A stretch of 64,000 nt of DNA from NCBI GenBank assembly GCA_905182165.1, contig CAJJAK010000001.1:1-64000 (forward strand). The letters run 5' to 3'. This DNA is from an uncultured Paracoccaceae bacterium. GTDB taxonomy: Bacteria; Pseudomonadota; Alphaproteobacteria; Rhodobacterales; Rhodobacteraceae. The notes beneath the pieces are model-generated. The model did not search any database and was not told the origin of the DNA. It saw nothing but the letters and a program-made list of their open reading frames with translations. Of the stretch, positions 8,510-19,446 are shown in pieces; position 1 is the stretch's first letter; every line of letters starts with the position of its first letter. The translations under genes were made by a program, and so were the position numbers.

Positions 8510-10286
8510 ATGACAACTTACACTGCACCAACAAAAGATATGGCCTTTGTTTTACACGAACTCTTAGAAATCGAAAAACAAGAAATTCCTGGCTATAGTG
8601 ATTTGACGCCAGATTTTACTTCAGCAATTTTAGAAGAGGCTGGGAAGTTGAATTCAGAAATATTACATCCTCTTAACGCTATTGGTGATAAAGAAGGTTG
8701 TAGGCTTGAAAATGGTGTTGTCTACACCCCAACAGGTTTTAAAGAAGCCTTTAATCAAATACGATTAGGTGGATGGACTGGCATTGATTGTGATCCAAAA
8801 TATGGGGGTCAAGGTATGCCCAGTTGTAGCTATGCAAACTGCTGAAATGTTTGCATCTTCAAATCAAGCATTAGCTATGTACCACGGGCTTACGCATGGA
8901 GCCCAATCTGCAATCTCAGCCCATGGAACTGACGCTCAAAAGGAAACTTACCTTCCTAATATGATTTCTTGTAAATGGACGGGAACAATGAATCTCACTG
9001 AACCTCACTGTGGGACTGATTTAGGATTAATGCGCACCAAGGCAGAAGCAAATAAACCGATGGCAGCTATCAAATCACCGGACAGAAGATCTTTATATCA
9101 GCCGGTGACCACGATATGTCAGAAAATATTATCCACCTAGTTTTGGCTCGTTTATCATGGTCCAGATGGTATTAAAGAAATATCAAACCTTAAAAAACCT
9201 AAATATTTAATTAATGAAGATGGCACATTAGGAGTTAGAAACAACTTAAGTGCAGGAAGCATTGAAGAAAAAATGGGCATCCATGGTAATTCAACTTGCG
9301 TTATGAATTATGATGGGGCGACAGCTTATCTACTAGGCGAAGAGCACAAGGGAATGCGTGCGATGTTCACGATGATGAATGAAGCGCGTTTAGGAGTTGG
9401 TTTACAAGGCTTGGGACAGGCAGAAGTGGCATACCAAAACGCTGTAAGTTATGCTAAAGATAGGTTGCAAGGGAGGGATATTACTGGAGCTAAACATCCC
9501 CAAAAACCTGCAGACCCCTTAATCGTTCACCCCGATATAAAACGAAACTTATTGGCACAAAAAAGTTTTATTGAAGGTGCTCGAGCGTTTACATCATGGA
9601 GCGCTATGCTTTTTGATAAATATGAACGAGAAAACGACAAGAGTGCTGATGGGATTGTTAGCTTATTAACTCCAGTTGTTAAGGGCTTTTTGACTGATAT
9701 GGGTTATGACATGACGATACAAGCACAACAAATATATGGCGGGCATGGTTATATTGAAGAACATGGCATGAGCCAATTCACTCGAGATGCACGAATAGCT
9801 ATGATTTATGAGGGAACAAATGCCATTCAAGCCCTTGACCTAGTTGGTAGAAAACTTGGGAAAGATAATGGCAAACACGCTCTGTCTTTCTTTGAAATAA
9901 TAACAAGCTTTATAGATGAGAATAAAGATAACTTGCCTTTAAATGATAAGTTTTTAGAAAAGCTAAAACTCGGCTCCAAAGATCTTCAGGCCGCATCTCT
10001 ATATTTTATGCAAAATGGTATGAAGAACCCGTATGATGCTTTAGCAGGCTCCTACGATTTTATGCACATGATGGGACATGTCTGCTTGGGATTGATGTGG
10101 TCAAGAATGGCCAAAATATCAATGAAAAAACTAGAGGTAAACTGCTCTAATTCAGCATTTTACAAGACAAAAATTAAAACTGGAGAATTTTATATGGAAC
10201 GCTGGATGCCCATGACATCACTACATCTAAATCGAATTCAATCCGGATCAAAAACAATTATGTCCATGAATGCAGAGGATTTTTGA
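8510..10286 (+). CDS. Acyl-CoA dehydrogenase, DmdC-like long form (frameshifted)
   Basis: This FAD enzyme introduces the alpha-beta double bond in acyl-CoA. It is about 590 aa with the extra C-terminal domain of the DmdC/FadE5-like group. Visible are [15 protein letters not shown] (FAD and substrate loop), [14 protein letters not shown], and [15 protein letters not shown], where Glu is the catalytic base. The frame is broken near 8815, near 9055 and near 9150, yet all pieces align in order, so indels are likely. The family includes the 3-methylmercaptopropionyl-CoA dehydrogenase of DMSP demethylation (DmdC) as well as ordinary fatty acyl-CoA dehydrogenases, and sequence alone does not decide. 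Confidence 0.88.
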
Positions 10287-10399
10287 TAAAATGAAACTAT
10301 TCTAAATCACATTCGATTGGAACTAAAGAAAACTGGTACCAAAGATATTTCAAAATCTTATACTAGGAATTAAGTATATAAAGTAATTGGAGAACTAAG

Positions 10400-11553
10400 A
10401 TGACATTTGCAAACCTGAAATCTAATTGGATGACTGACGAGCACAAAATGATTTCAGAAATGACTGCAAATTTTATTAATACAGAATGGGCACCAAAATT
10501 TGATAAATGGCGAAAACAAGGCGAAATGGATCGCAGCACTTGGAAAGAAGCGGGTGAACTAGGGTTATTATGCCCTTCGATTCCTGAACAATACGGTGGA
10601 GCTGGTGGAAACTTTGGCCATGAAGCGGCAATTTTAATTGAAGGAAGCAGAGCTAATCTAGCGAGTTGGGGGCATGCAATACATTCGGGGATTGTTGCTC
10701 ATTATGTTTTGAATTGTGGCACGCAAGAGCAAAGAGAACGATGGCTACCAAAGATGGTTTCAGGTGAGTTAGTTGGTGCGTTAGCAATGACTGAACCATC
10801 TGCAGGTTCAGATGTTCAAGCGATAAAAACTAGGGCAATCAAAGATGGCAACTCATACAGATTAACTGGGCAAAAAACATTCATAACTAATGGTCAACAC
10901 GCTAATTTAATACTTGTGGCGGCAAAAACAAATCCGTCTGAAAAGGCTAAAGGAACGTCTTTAGTGGTTGTGGAAACTGCTGGAGCAGACGGTTTTTCTA
11001 GGGGTAGAAAATTAGAAAAAATTGGTATTAAGGCTGCTGATACTTCTGAATTATTTTTTGATAATGTAAAAATACCGTTAAAAATATTTTAGGCGGAGAA
11101 GAGTTGATGAGTATCTATCAAATGATGCAACAACTTCCTCAAGAACGCTTAATAATTGGCTGTGGGGCAGTTGGGGCAATGGAAGGGGCAGTTCAAAGAA
11201 CTATCGATTATTGCAAGGAAAGAGAAGCATTTGGTAAGCCCATTATTCATTTTCAAAACACACGATTTAAATTAGCAGAATGTAAGACCCGTACTGTCGT
11301 CGCAAGAAGCTTTCTGGATAATTGTATCGAAGCACATCTAAATAATGAATTATCCGTTGAAACCGCGGCAATGTGTAAATATTGGCTTACAGATGAACAA
11401 AATCAAGTGATTGACGAGTGCTTACAATTGCATGGAGGATATGGATTTATGCAAGAATATGCCATTGCTGAAATGTGGACTGATGCAAGAGTACAGCGAA
11501 TATATGGTGGCACAAATGAAATAATGAAAGAGTTAATCTCTCGAAACCTGTAA
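10400..11553 (+). CDS. Long-chain-type acyl-CoA dehydrogenase (frameshifted)
   Basis: An acyl-CoA dehydrogenase of about 385 aa. It has [14 protein letters not shown], the active-site-region segment LPQERLIIG, and the C-terminal [13 protein letters not shown]. The Gly-Gly where MCAD has the catalytic Glu, together with the Glu in LPQER, matches the long-chain (LCAD-like) subgroup that uses an alternative catalytic Glu. The break near 11087 is an A run apparently one base short (expected [11 protein letters not shown]). It lies between the DmdC-like dehydrogenase and a glutathione S-transferase gene. Chain-length preference is inferred from subgroup only. Confidence 0.88.
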
Positions 11554-11562
11554 GGGGATCTT

Positions 11563-12195
11563 ATGACTATAACATTACATTGTTTTGGTGAAAGCGGTAA
11601 CTCCTATAAAGCCGCATTAAGTTTAGAATTGTCTGGTTTAAAATGGACCCCAGAAAAAGTTGATTTTTTTAATGGAGCAACAAGAACAGATGAATTTAAG
11701 ACACTAAATGTACTTGGGGAAGCACCAGTTATGGTTGATGGGAATACAACATTGACCCAATCAGGCGCTATTCAACAATACATCGTAGATAAGTCTGGAA
11801 AACTGGGTGGGTTGCCAGAAGATAAGTATGAAATACTGAGATGGATATTATTCGACAATCACAAGATGTCATCTCAAGCAGGTAATACAAGATTTATGAT
11901 GAATTTTTTACCTGAGAAGCATAGAAGTGGTGAAGTAATAAAATTCATGCAGGGACGGTTAAGTGCTGCATATCATTTATTAAACTCAGCATTAAAAGAT
12001 AAGAATTGGCTAGTAGGTAATAAAATTACAATTGCAGATATTGCAAACTGTGGGTATCTTTTTTATCCCGAGCCATTTGGGTTTGATAGAAAAAAATGGA
12101 TAAATATTGACAGATGGTTATCAAATATTGAAGAAACACCTGGCTGGAAACACCCTTATGATTTAATGCCAGGCAATCCAGCTGACAGACTTTAA
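11563..12195 (+). CDS. Glutathione S-transferase family protein
   Basis: A 210-aa cytosolic GST-fold protein. The N-terminal thioredoxin-like domain (ESGNSYKAALSLELSGL, EAPVMVDGNTTLTQSGAI with the cis-Pro and the Gln-Ser glutathione-binding pair) is followed by an all-helical domain (NKITIADIANCGYLF). It follows the acyl-CoA dehydrogenase by ten bases and precedes the thiolase by 14 bases, so it belongs to the same operon. A GST in this position recurs in Rhodobacterales beta-oxidation clusters; its substrate is unknown. Confidence 0.88.
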   Translation: MTITLHCFGESGNSYKAALSLELSGLKWTPEKVDFFNGATRTDEFKTLNVLGEAPVMVDGNTTLTQSGAIQQYIVDKSGKLGGLPEDKYEILRWILFDNHKMSSQAGNTRFMMNFLPEKHRSGEVIKFMQGRLSAAYHLLNSALKDKNWLVGNKITIADIANCGYLFYPEPFGFDRKKWINIDRWLSNIEETPGWKHPYDLMPGNPADRL

Positions 12196-12208
12196 AGTGG
12201 AGTAAAAA

Positions 12209-13417
12209 ATGATAGATGCGTACATTTATGATGCGGTTCGAACACCGCGTGGAAAAGGTAAAAAAGATGGCACTTTGCATGAAGTTACAGCAGTTAGTTT
12301 ATCCTCTAGGACATTAAATGAACTAGCTAATAGAAATAATTTGACCGGCCATGCCGTTGAAGACGTTATTTGGGGTAATGTTACTCAAATTGGTGAACAA
12401 GGCGCATGTCTAGCCCGTTCAGCAGTGCTCGGATCTAATCTAGACGAAAGCATTCCTGGAGTTTCAATAAATCGTTTTTGCGCAAGCGGTCTTGAAGCCG
12501 TAAATATGGCAGCTAACCAGGTAAAAGGTGGAGCAGGTGATGCCTTTATTGCTGGGGGTGTAGAGAGTATGTCCCGTGTACCTATGGGATCTGATGGAGG
12601 AGCAATAGCAGTCGATCCAGAGCTAACAATGAAAAATTACATAGTACCGCAAGGAATTTCAGCCGATATAATTGCAACAAAATACGGTTTCTCGCGTGAC
12701 GAATGTGATGCCTATGCAGTTGAAAGCCAGAATAGGGCAGCTATTGCAGAAGCAGAAAATAGATTCGCAAGATCTAGAATATCTTTGAAAGATCAAAATG
12801 GGTTAACTATCTTGGGAAATGACGAAATGATCCGAAAGACTGATATGCAGTCATTAGGGGCTCTCAGACCATCGTTTAAAGACATGGGAGAAGTTATGCC
12901 CGGATTTGATAAAATTGGTATATTGAGATATCCAGAATTGGAAAAAATTAATCATGTGCATCACGCTGGAAATTCATCTGGAATTGCTGATGGTGCGGCT
13001 GCGATGCTAATCGGCAATAAAGAATACGGCGAGCAGAACAATTTAAAACCACGCGCAAGATTCAAAGCAACAAGTAGGATTGGAACTGACCCAACAATAA
13101 TGCTTACCGGGCCAATTCCTGCAACAGAACGCGTTTTAAAAGCCGCTGGAATGAGTATAAGTGATATAGATTTATTTGAAGTAAATGAAGCATTTGCATC
13201 TGTAGTTTTGCGTTTCATGCAAGCCTTTAACGTTGATCATGGAAAAATAAACGTTAACGGTGGCGCAATAGCGATGGGACATCCTTTGGGTGCAACTGGC
13301 GCAATGATTTTGTCGACCTTGTTAGATGAAATGGAACGTTCAGATAAAGAAACCGGATTAGCAACGCTCTGCATAGGATCGGGTATGGGTGCTGCAACAA
13401 TTATTGAACGCGTTTAG
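12209..13417 (+). CDS. Acetyl-CoA C-acyltransferase (thiolase)
   Basis: A 402-aa thiolase carrying out the last beta-oxidation step (or acetoacetyl-CoA condensation in reverse). The nucleophilic Cys91 lies in [10 protein letters not shown]. The C-terminal motifs are [18 protein letters not shown] (catalytic His) and [13 protein letters not shown] (second catalytic Cys). All catalytic residues are present, so it should be active. It is followed about 80 bases later by the FadJ-type gene, giving a complete set of dehydrogenase, hydratase/hydroxyacyl dehydrogenase and thiolase. Confidence 0.93.
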   Translation: MIDAYIYDAVRTPRGKGKKDGTLHEVTAVSLSSRTLNELANRNNLTGHAVEDVIWGNVTQIGEQGACLARSAVLGSNLDESIPGVSINRFCASGLEAVNMAANQVKGGAGDAFIAGGVESMSRVPMGSDGGAIAVDPELTMKNYIVPQGISADIIATKYGFSRDECDAYAVESQNRAAIAEAENRFARSRISLKDQNGLTILGNDEMIRKTDMQSLGALRPSFKDMGEVMPGFDKIGILRYPELEKINHVHHAGNSSGIADGAAAMLIGNKEYGEQNNLKPRARFKATSRIGTDPTIMLTGPIPATERVLKAAGMSISDIDLFEVNEAFASVVLRFMQAFNVDHGKINVNGGAIAMGHPLGATGAMILSTLLDEMERSDKETGLATLCIGSGMGAATIIERV

Positions 13418-13498
13418 AAGTTTAAAAAAACAAAAATATCGCAACAACTTATCTGCCAATTATTAATTAAATAATTTGAAAGTTTTAGGAAAATTAAA

Positions 13499-15700
13499 AT
13501 GACTGAATTCAATTATTCCATCGATTCTGACGGTGTCGCCATAATATCTTGGGACGTTCCAAATAAAAAAATGAACGTGATGTCTCTTGAAGGTTTAACA
13601 GAGTTAGACAACCTTTTTGATCAAGCGCTTTTGGATAAGCAGGTAAAAGGAATTATCATAACTTCAGGTAAAAGTGATTTTGCAGGTGGTATGGATTTGA
13701 ATGTATTGGCTGGTATGAAGACCTTACAAGGAAAGAACCCAGCACAAGGTCTATTTGATGGTGTCATGCAAATTCATAAATTACTAAGAAAAATTGAATT
13801 AGCCGGAATGAACTTTAAAACAAAAAAAGGGGCAAAACCAGTAGCTGCTGCGATAACTGGAACTGCAGCTGGGATTGGCTTAGAGTTACCATTGGCTTGC
13901 CATCGTATATTTGCGGTTGACAACCCCAAGGCTAAAATTGGCTTACCAGAAATATTAGTTGGTATTTTTCCAGGAGCGGGTGGAACAACTCGCTTAGTTC
14001 GAAAGCTTGGCGCTATGAATGCAGCACCATTTCTTTTGGAAGGAAAATTACTGTCACCATCAAAAATGAAAGTGGCTGGGGTTATCGACGTACTTACCGA
14101 AAAGGATGACCTATTATCTACTGCAAAAGAATGGGTTCTGACGGCTACAGACTCTGACTGTGTGAAACCATGGGATGAAAAAGGTTATAAAATGCCAGGA
14201 GGCGCGCCATACCATCCCAATGGCTTTATGACATTTGCTGGCGCATCTGTCATGGTTAATTCTAAAACTCAAGGAGCCTTTCCTGCCGCCAAGGCTTTAC
14301 TATCAGCAGTGTATGAGGGTGCACTGGTACCATTTGATATAGCTCTAAAGGTTGAGGCTCGCTGGTTTACCAACATTTTAATGAACCCATCTTCAGAAGC
14401 TATGATACGCTCTCTCTTCATTAATAAAGAGGCTCTTGAAAAAGGGGCTGTGCGGCCTAAGAATATATCAGACCAAAAAGTACGAAAGGTTGGAGTATTA
14501 GGTGCTGGCATGATGGGAGCTGGAATATCTTACGTTTCAGCACTAGCAGGTATTGAGGTTGTTCTCCTAGATATGAAAAAAGAAGATGCAGAAAAAGGTA
14601 AAACTCATGCAGAAAATATTTTAAATGTGGGGATTGCGCGTAAAAAAACGACGGTAGAGCAGAAAGAGGCCTTATTAAAAAATATTACTGCAACAGCTGA
14701 CTATAAAACTTTGTCAGATTGCGATTTGATAATTGAAGCAGTTTTTGAAGACCCGTCAATCAAAGCTACGGTTACCAAGGCGGTAGAGGCTATTATCCCT
14801 GAAGATTGTATCTTCGCCACAAACACCTCAACTTTACCCATTACTTCGTTAGCAAGCGCTTCTATTCGGCCTGAACAATTTATAGGAATTCATTTCTTTA
14901 GCCCAGTAGAAAAAATGTTGTTGGTAGAAATTATCAAAGGCCAAAGTACCGGTGATCGTGCTGTAGCAAAAGCTTTGGATTACGTACGACAAATAAGAAA
15001 AACACCAATTGTAGTGAACGATGCACGCTTTTTCTATGCAAACCGGTGTATAATTCCATACATCAACGAAGGTATACGTATGGTCAAAGAGGGCATTGAG
15101 CCAGCCTTGATTGAGAATGCTGCTAAACTGATGGGTATGCCGCTTGGCCCTCTACAACTAAACGACGAAACGTCCATTGACCTAGGTGTAAAAATTGCAA
15201 AGGCCACGAAGGCGGCTATCGGCGATGCCTATGATAATGAGGATGCTGACGAGGTAATGTTCTGGTTGTTTGATCAAGGTAGATTAGGCCGCAAAACAAA
15301 TGCTGGGTTTTACGAATATGACGATAAGGGAAAACGAACAGGATTATGGGCTGGTTTAAATGAAACTTGGTCGCTTAACAAACTACAACCAGAATTTGAA
15401 GATATAAAAAATAAATTGATACTAAGCCAAGTTTTAGAAGCTATCAAAGCTTTAGAAGAAGGGGTTTTGGAAGATATAAGAGAGGGTGATGTTGGAGCTA
15501 TTTTAGGTTGGGGATTTGCGCCTTGGTCTGGCGGACCTTTTGGATGGGTTGATATAAAAGGATTAAAAAATGTTGTAAAAATATGCAAAAAATTAACTTT
15601 AAAAGAAGGGGACAGATTCTCAGCCCCAGAATTATTAGTAAAAATGGCTAAAAATAATGAAACTTTTTATGGCAAGTATATTAAAAATAAGGAAGATTAA
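13499..15700 (+). CDS. fadJ: Bifunctional enoyl-CoA hydratase / 3-hydroxyacyl-CoA dehydrogenase
   Basis: A 733-aa fusion like FadJ/FadB, uninterrupted. The N-terminal crotonase domain (about 1-190) has AAAITGTAAGIGLELPLACH and PEILVGIFPGAGGTTRL, providing the two hydratase Glu residues. The central NAD-binding domain starts at VGVLGAGMMGAGIS (about 330), followed by FIGIHFFSPVEKMLLVEIIK with the catalytic His. Two C-terminal 3HCDH domains complete it. It converts trans-2-enoyl-CoA to 3-ketoacyl-CoA with NAD+. It closes the beta-oxidation operon. The fadJ symbol is by family resemblance; fadB is an equal possibility. Confidence 0.9.
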   Translation: MTEFNYSIDSDGVAIISWDVPNKKMNVMSLEGLTELDNLFDQALLDKQVKGIIITSGKSDFAGGMDLNVLAGMKTLQGKNPAQGLFDGVMQIHKLLRKIELAGMNFKTKKGAKPVAAAITGTAAGIGLELPLACHRIFAVDNPKAKIGLPEILVGIFPGAGGTTRLVRKLGAMNAAPFLLEGKLLSPSKMKVAGVIDVLTEKDDLLSTAKEWVLTATDSDCVKPWDEKGYKMPGGAPYHPNGFMTFAGASVMVNSKTQGAFPAAKALLSAVYEGALVPFDIALKVEARWFTNILMNPSSEAMIRSLFINKEALEKGAVRPKNISDQKVRKVGVLGAGMMGAGISYVSALAGIEVVLLDMKKEDAEKGKTHAENILNVGIARKKTTVEQKEALLKNITATADYKTLSDCDLIIEAVFEDPSIKATVTKAVEAIIPEDCIFATNTSTLPITSLASASIRPEQFIGIHFFSPVEKMLLVEIIKGQSTGDRAVAKALDYVRQIRKTPIVVNDARFFYANRCIIPYINEGIRMVKEGIEPALIENAAKLMGMPLGPLQLNDETSIDLGVKIAKATKAAIGDAYDNEDADEVMFWLFDQGRLGRKTNAGFYEYDDKGKRTGLWAGLNETWSLNKLQPEFEDIKNKLILSQVLEAIKALEEGVLEDIREGDVGAILGWGFAPWSGGPFGWVDIKGLKNVVKICKKLTLKEGDRFSAPELLVKMAKNNETFYGKYIKNKED

Positions 15701-15710
15701 GTTATGTGGA

Positions 15711-15727
15711 GTCTTAAGACTTAAGAC
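15711..15727. repeat. 17-bp perfect palindrome between convergent genes
   Basis: GTCTTAAG-A-CTTAAGAC is an exact inverted repeat with 8-base arms and a single central base. It sits between the end of the fadJ-type gene and the end of the convergent EamA gene. There is no T run on either side, so it is a weak candidate for an intrinsic terminator. The one-base spacer suits a protein-binding operator better than an RNA hairpin. No second copy was noticed in the window. Confidence 0.6.
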
Positions 15728-15736
15728 AGATGCAAG

Positions 15737-16636
15737 CTAAGTTCCTCTAAACAATATAATTATACCTGCCAGCACAATAAACGTCACGCCTAATATAGCA
15801 GTTAAGTCAAGCATTTCACCAAATAGCATATATCCCCAAAACCCCGCACTCAGCAAAAAAGTATACTCAAAAACAGAAACGTAAGATGCTTCTGCAACCT
15901 GATAACTTCTCGTAATAAGTGCAACACCTACGACTGACACCAAAGCTTGAGAAATTATAATTAAATTAAACTTTGCATTAGGCCAAACAAAACCCTTCGT
16001 TAGGAAACTTGTTTCTCCAATAGCTGGAAAGATTGTAAAATATAAAAGACCAAGAAGACCATAAATTCCTAATGCTGCAAAAAATCCAAACGTTAAGACC
16101 TCTGTACTTTCATTTGAACATAAATATCTGGTTGTTAAGCCAAGTAAACCATAAAAAAACCCAGCCAGTAATGGTAAAAATGAAAAATAGCTTAACTCAC
16201 CTACATCTGGTTTAAGTACGAATAGCACTCCCAAGAACCCAATTGAAACAGCTAAAATTCTCCAAACCCCAACTCTAACCTTAAAATATAAACTTGATAT
16301 GATTAATACAAAAATAGGTGCAGTAAATAGGCCAGCACCAGCTTCAGCAATTGGGATAAATGACAATGCACCAAAATACATAATCATGGAAGAGGCACCA
16401 AAAAAGCTCCTAGTAGCAACTGCAAATAAACTATTTGGTTTCAAATTTAGACGATAAAAATGCGTAAAAATTATTATGATCGTGCAAACAATTATGGATC
16501 TAATAAAATGAAATTGCCAAAGGCTTCCATCTTCCGCAATATATTTGATTAAATTATCAACAAGACCTATCATTGACATGGCACTAATTACTAAAACACC
16601 CGCTAACATCAGCCGATTTTGCTCTAACTTTTTCAC
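15737..16636 (-). CDS. EamA-family (DMT superfamily) transporter
   Basis: A 299-aa inner-membrane protein with about ten hydrophobic segments arranged as two EamA repeats (about residues 10-140 and 155-295). It has typical features such as RSFFGASSMIMYFGAL in the first repeat and EASYVSVFEYTFLLSAGFWGYMLFGE in the second. Members export amino acids, nucleotide sugars or metabolites; the substrate cannot be assigned. It is transcribed against the beta-oxidation operon and divergent from the acyl-CoA synthetase gene, with about 100 bp between starts for promoters. Confidence 0.88.
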   Translation of the reverse strand: MKKLEQNRLMLAGVLVISAMSMIGLVDNLIKYIAEDGSLWQFHFIRSIIVCTIIIIFTHFYRLNLKPNSLFAVATRSFFGASSMIMYFGALSFIPIAEAGAGLFTAPIFVLIISSLYFKVRVGVWRILAVSIGFLGVLFVLKPDVGELSYFSFLPLLAGFFYGLLGLTTRYLCSNESTEVLTFGFFAALGIYGLLGLLYFTIFPAIGETSFLTKGFVWPNAKFNLIIISQALVSVVGVALITRSYQVAEASYVSVFEYTFLLSAGFWGYMLFGEMLDLTAILGVTFIVLAGIIILFRGT

Positions 16637-16739
16637 GATAAACCTTTATGATTGTTATTGCTAAAATTTGTCAAATATATAAACATAATGCGCTAATACC
16701 GACGAAATTATCGGCAATGATCGAAAGTAAGGATACAAA

Positions 16740-18372
16740 ATGGGTTGGATGCAAAATGAAAACGGATTAAAAAAAAACAACGCTAATTATGTTCCTCTAA
16801 CTCCCCTATCTCATATAAACCGGGCAGCGCAAGTTTTTCCAAACAAAGACGCTGTAATTTATGGAGAGCATCGAAAAACTTGGTTAGAAACACGAAATCG
16901 ATGCTCAAAATTAGCTAATATTTTAACCAACATGGGGGTTAAACCAGGAGATGTTGTTGCAACAGTAATACCAAATTTACCAGCACAAGTGGAAGCGCAC
17001 TTTGGGATTCCTGCATGTGGTGCCGTATTAAACACTATTAACACAAGGCTCGAAGAACAAACGATTAGTTACATCTTTAGTCATGGTGAAGCAAAAGTAG
17101 TGTTAGTTGACACACAATTTCTAAGTGTTGTTGAAAGCGCAATAAGAACTAATGAAAGAAACAGGGCCCAAAATTATTGAGGTAGCAGATCCTAAAGCAG
17201 GTTTTAAAGCAACCGGTAAATATCCAGAATATGAAGAACTAATAAAATCAGCTTCACAAGAATACAAATGGCTGATGCCTGAAGATGAATGGGAAAGTAT
17301 TTCGCTTAACTATACCTCCGGCACTACAGGTAGGCCCAAAGGTGTTGTGAGCCATCATAGAGGCTCATACTTAATGTCAACTGGTAGTGCCACAGCTTGG
17401 AATATGACCCTCTACCCAAAGTATTTAACAATTGTCCCTCTTTTTCATTGTAATGGATGGAATCATACTTGGATGATGCCTCTTCTGGGTGGAACGATCG
17501 TATGTTGTAGGGATGTGACAGCCAAAGCAATTTACCAAGCTATTGCTGATGAAGGCATAACACACTTTGGGGGTGCCCCTATCGTACTCAACGCAATCGT
17601 TAATGCGACAAAGGAAGAACGGAAAGTGTTTAACCATAATGTGGAAATTTTTACTGCTGGAGCCCCACCAGCCGCTGCCACACTAGCAGCAATTGAAAAA
17701 ATTGGGTTTAGCGTTACTCAGGTGTATGGATTAACTGAGACTTATGGGCACGTAACAGAATGTCTATGGAATGAAGAGGATTGGGGTGATTTATCCGATA
17801 TAGAGAAAGCCTCCATAAAATCAAGACAAGGCGTTTTGTTTCCAATGATGGAAGAAATAACAGTCTTAAACAAAGATACTTTAGAAATTGTACCAAAAGA
17901 TGGAAAAACACTGGGAGAAATTGCGATAAGAGGAAACTCTGTGATGAAAGGATATTACAAGAATGAAGAAGCTACATTAGAAGCATTTAAAGGTGGGTTC
18001 TTTCATACTGGCGACATAGCAAAAACTCATCCAGATTCACACATCCAAATAGCAGATAGGGCAAAAGACATAATCATATCGGGAGGTGAGAATGTTAGTT
18101 CGGTTGAGATAGAAGGCGCACTAATGAACCATCCATCAATTAGCTTATGTGCCGTCGTTGCAATGCAAGACAAAAAATGGGGAGAAGTACCATGTGCTTT
18201 TATTGAATTAAAAGAAGGTAAAAATCTTTCAGAAGCAGAGACAATAAAATTTGTTAGAGGACAACTTGCAGGTTTCAAAACCCCTAAAAAGGTAATTTTT
18301 CAAGAATTACCAAAAACTTCAACAGGGAAAATACAAAAATTTCTATTACGTAAGCAAATTAAACAAACATGA
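16740..18372 (+). CDS. Acyl-CoA synthetase, DmdB-like AMP-forming (frameshifted)
   Basis: An ANL-superfamily ligase of about 540 aa that activates carboxylic acids to acyl-CoA via acyl-AMP. The P-loop-like motif LNYTSGTTGRPKGVV, the A5 motif QVYGLTETYGH, the A7/A8 region (FHTGDIAKTHPDSHIQIADR, DIIISGGENVSS) and the catalytic Lys of KTSTGKIQKF are all present. The frame breaks near 17150; the two frames join at TGPKIIEVADPKAGF. The N-terminus GWMQNENGLKKNNANYV and overall layout match the Roseobacter synthetases related to methylmercaptopropionate-CoA ligase DmdB, but medium- or short-chain fatty acids are equally possible. Confidence 0.88.
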
Positions 18373-18458
18373 ATTATTTTTCGACATCTATCTTTAAATA
18401 GTATTTTTGATATTATCTTAAATTATAGCCCAGTTTAAAATTATATTGGATGTTAAAA

Positions 18459-19436
18459 ATGACTGCATTAGAAAAGTATGAGCGTTTGGAAGCGACTGGG
18501 CTTTGGCGCGAAACAACAGAAAGTCAAAGCATTGAAGTACTGGTTACCTTTGGAAATGCGTCATTAATACTCTCTGACTTCACTGGCAGCCCCCTGACTC
18601 ATTGGTCTTTACCAGCAGTAGTTAGAACCAATCCAGCAAAGCATCCCGCTATATATAGCCCAAATACATCTGGTGCAGAAAAAATAGAAATAGAAGATGA
18701 GGCGATGATTGAAGCCATAGAGGAGGTGAGAAGCTCTATCAAGCGCAGGCGACCAAGTCCAGGAAGGCTGCGGATTTTAACTTTATTAATCACGTCATTT
18801 TTTATAGCGGTTCTGTTAATCTTTTGGTTACCAAATATTTTAACTAAACACACCAGTGGTTTAGTATATGAAGAACAAAGAAAACAAATTGGAGAGCGCC
18901 TGATACAACAGATTACAAAGCTTTCAGGGCCACCATGTAAATTAGGATCTGACACAAATCCGTTATATCAATTAGAAAGACGCCTTTTCCCAAATAGCGG
19001 TATAAAAATTTTAGTATTTTCAGAGGGGGTAAGAACATCAACTCATTTACCTGGAAGATTTATTCTTTTGAACCGAACAATAGTAGAGGATTTTGAAGTG
19101 CCCGAAGTTGTGGCAGGTTTTGCAATAATAGAAAAAACAATTCTTGATCTTAATGATCCAATGACAAAGTTACTTTCATTCGCTGGAACAAGCATAGTTT
19201 TAAGATTCTTAACAACTGGGAAATTGGATAATAATGTATTGGCAGAATATGCAAAGTATCTTCTGTCTAAAGAACAGGTCATGCCTGATACTAAAATAAT
19301 ACTTAAAGAGTTTGAATTATCTAATGTGGATCCCAAGCCTTACGCTTACGCCAAAGATATTACAGGTGAAGCAACATCAAAGCTTGTTAACCAAGAAAAT
19401 ATTACTCAGACCACAGCGCGTTCTTTCAAAGAATGA
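18459..19436 (+). CDS. Conserved single-pass membrane protein, unknown function
   Basis: A 325-aa protein. An N-terminal soluble part (LWRETTESQSIEVLVTFGNA) is followed by a strongly hydrophobic segment at about 108-128 (ILTLLITSFFIAVLLIFWLP). The C-terminal domain of about 200 residues contains LPGRFILLNRTIVEDFEVPEVVAGFAIIEK. The latter resembles the core of a peptidase-M48-like or anti-sigma-like membrane protein, but the expected HExxH zinc motif is not visible (EVVAGFAIIE lies in its place), so no catalytic function is proposed. ATG 18459 is preferred over ATG 18450 because the family-like start MTALEKYERLEATGLW begins there. It converges on lolD with 10 bp between stops. Confidence 0.7.
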   Translation: MTALEKYERLEATGLWRETTESQSIEVLVTFGNASLILSDFTGSPLTHWSLPAVVRTNPAKHPAIYSPNTSGAEKIEIEDEAMIEAIEEVRSSIKRRRPSPGRLRILTLLITSFFIAVLLIFWLPNILTKHTSGLVYEEQRKQIGERLIQQITKLSGPPCKLGSDTNPLYQLERRLFPNSGIKILVFSEGVRTSTHLPGRFILLNRTIVEDFEVPEVVAGFAIIEKTILDLNDPMTKLLSFAGTSIVLRFLTTGKLDNNVLAEYAKYLLSKEQVMPDTKIILKEFELSNVDPKPYAYAKDITGEATSKLVNQENITQTTARSFKE

Positions 19437-19446
19437 TTGGTTAAAT

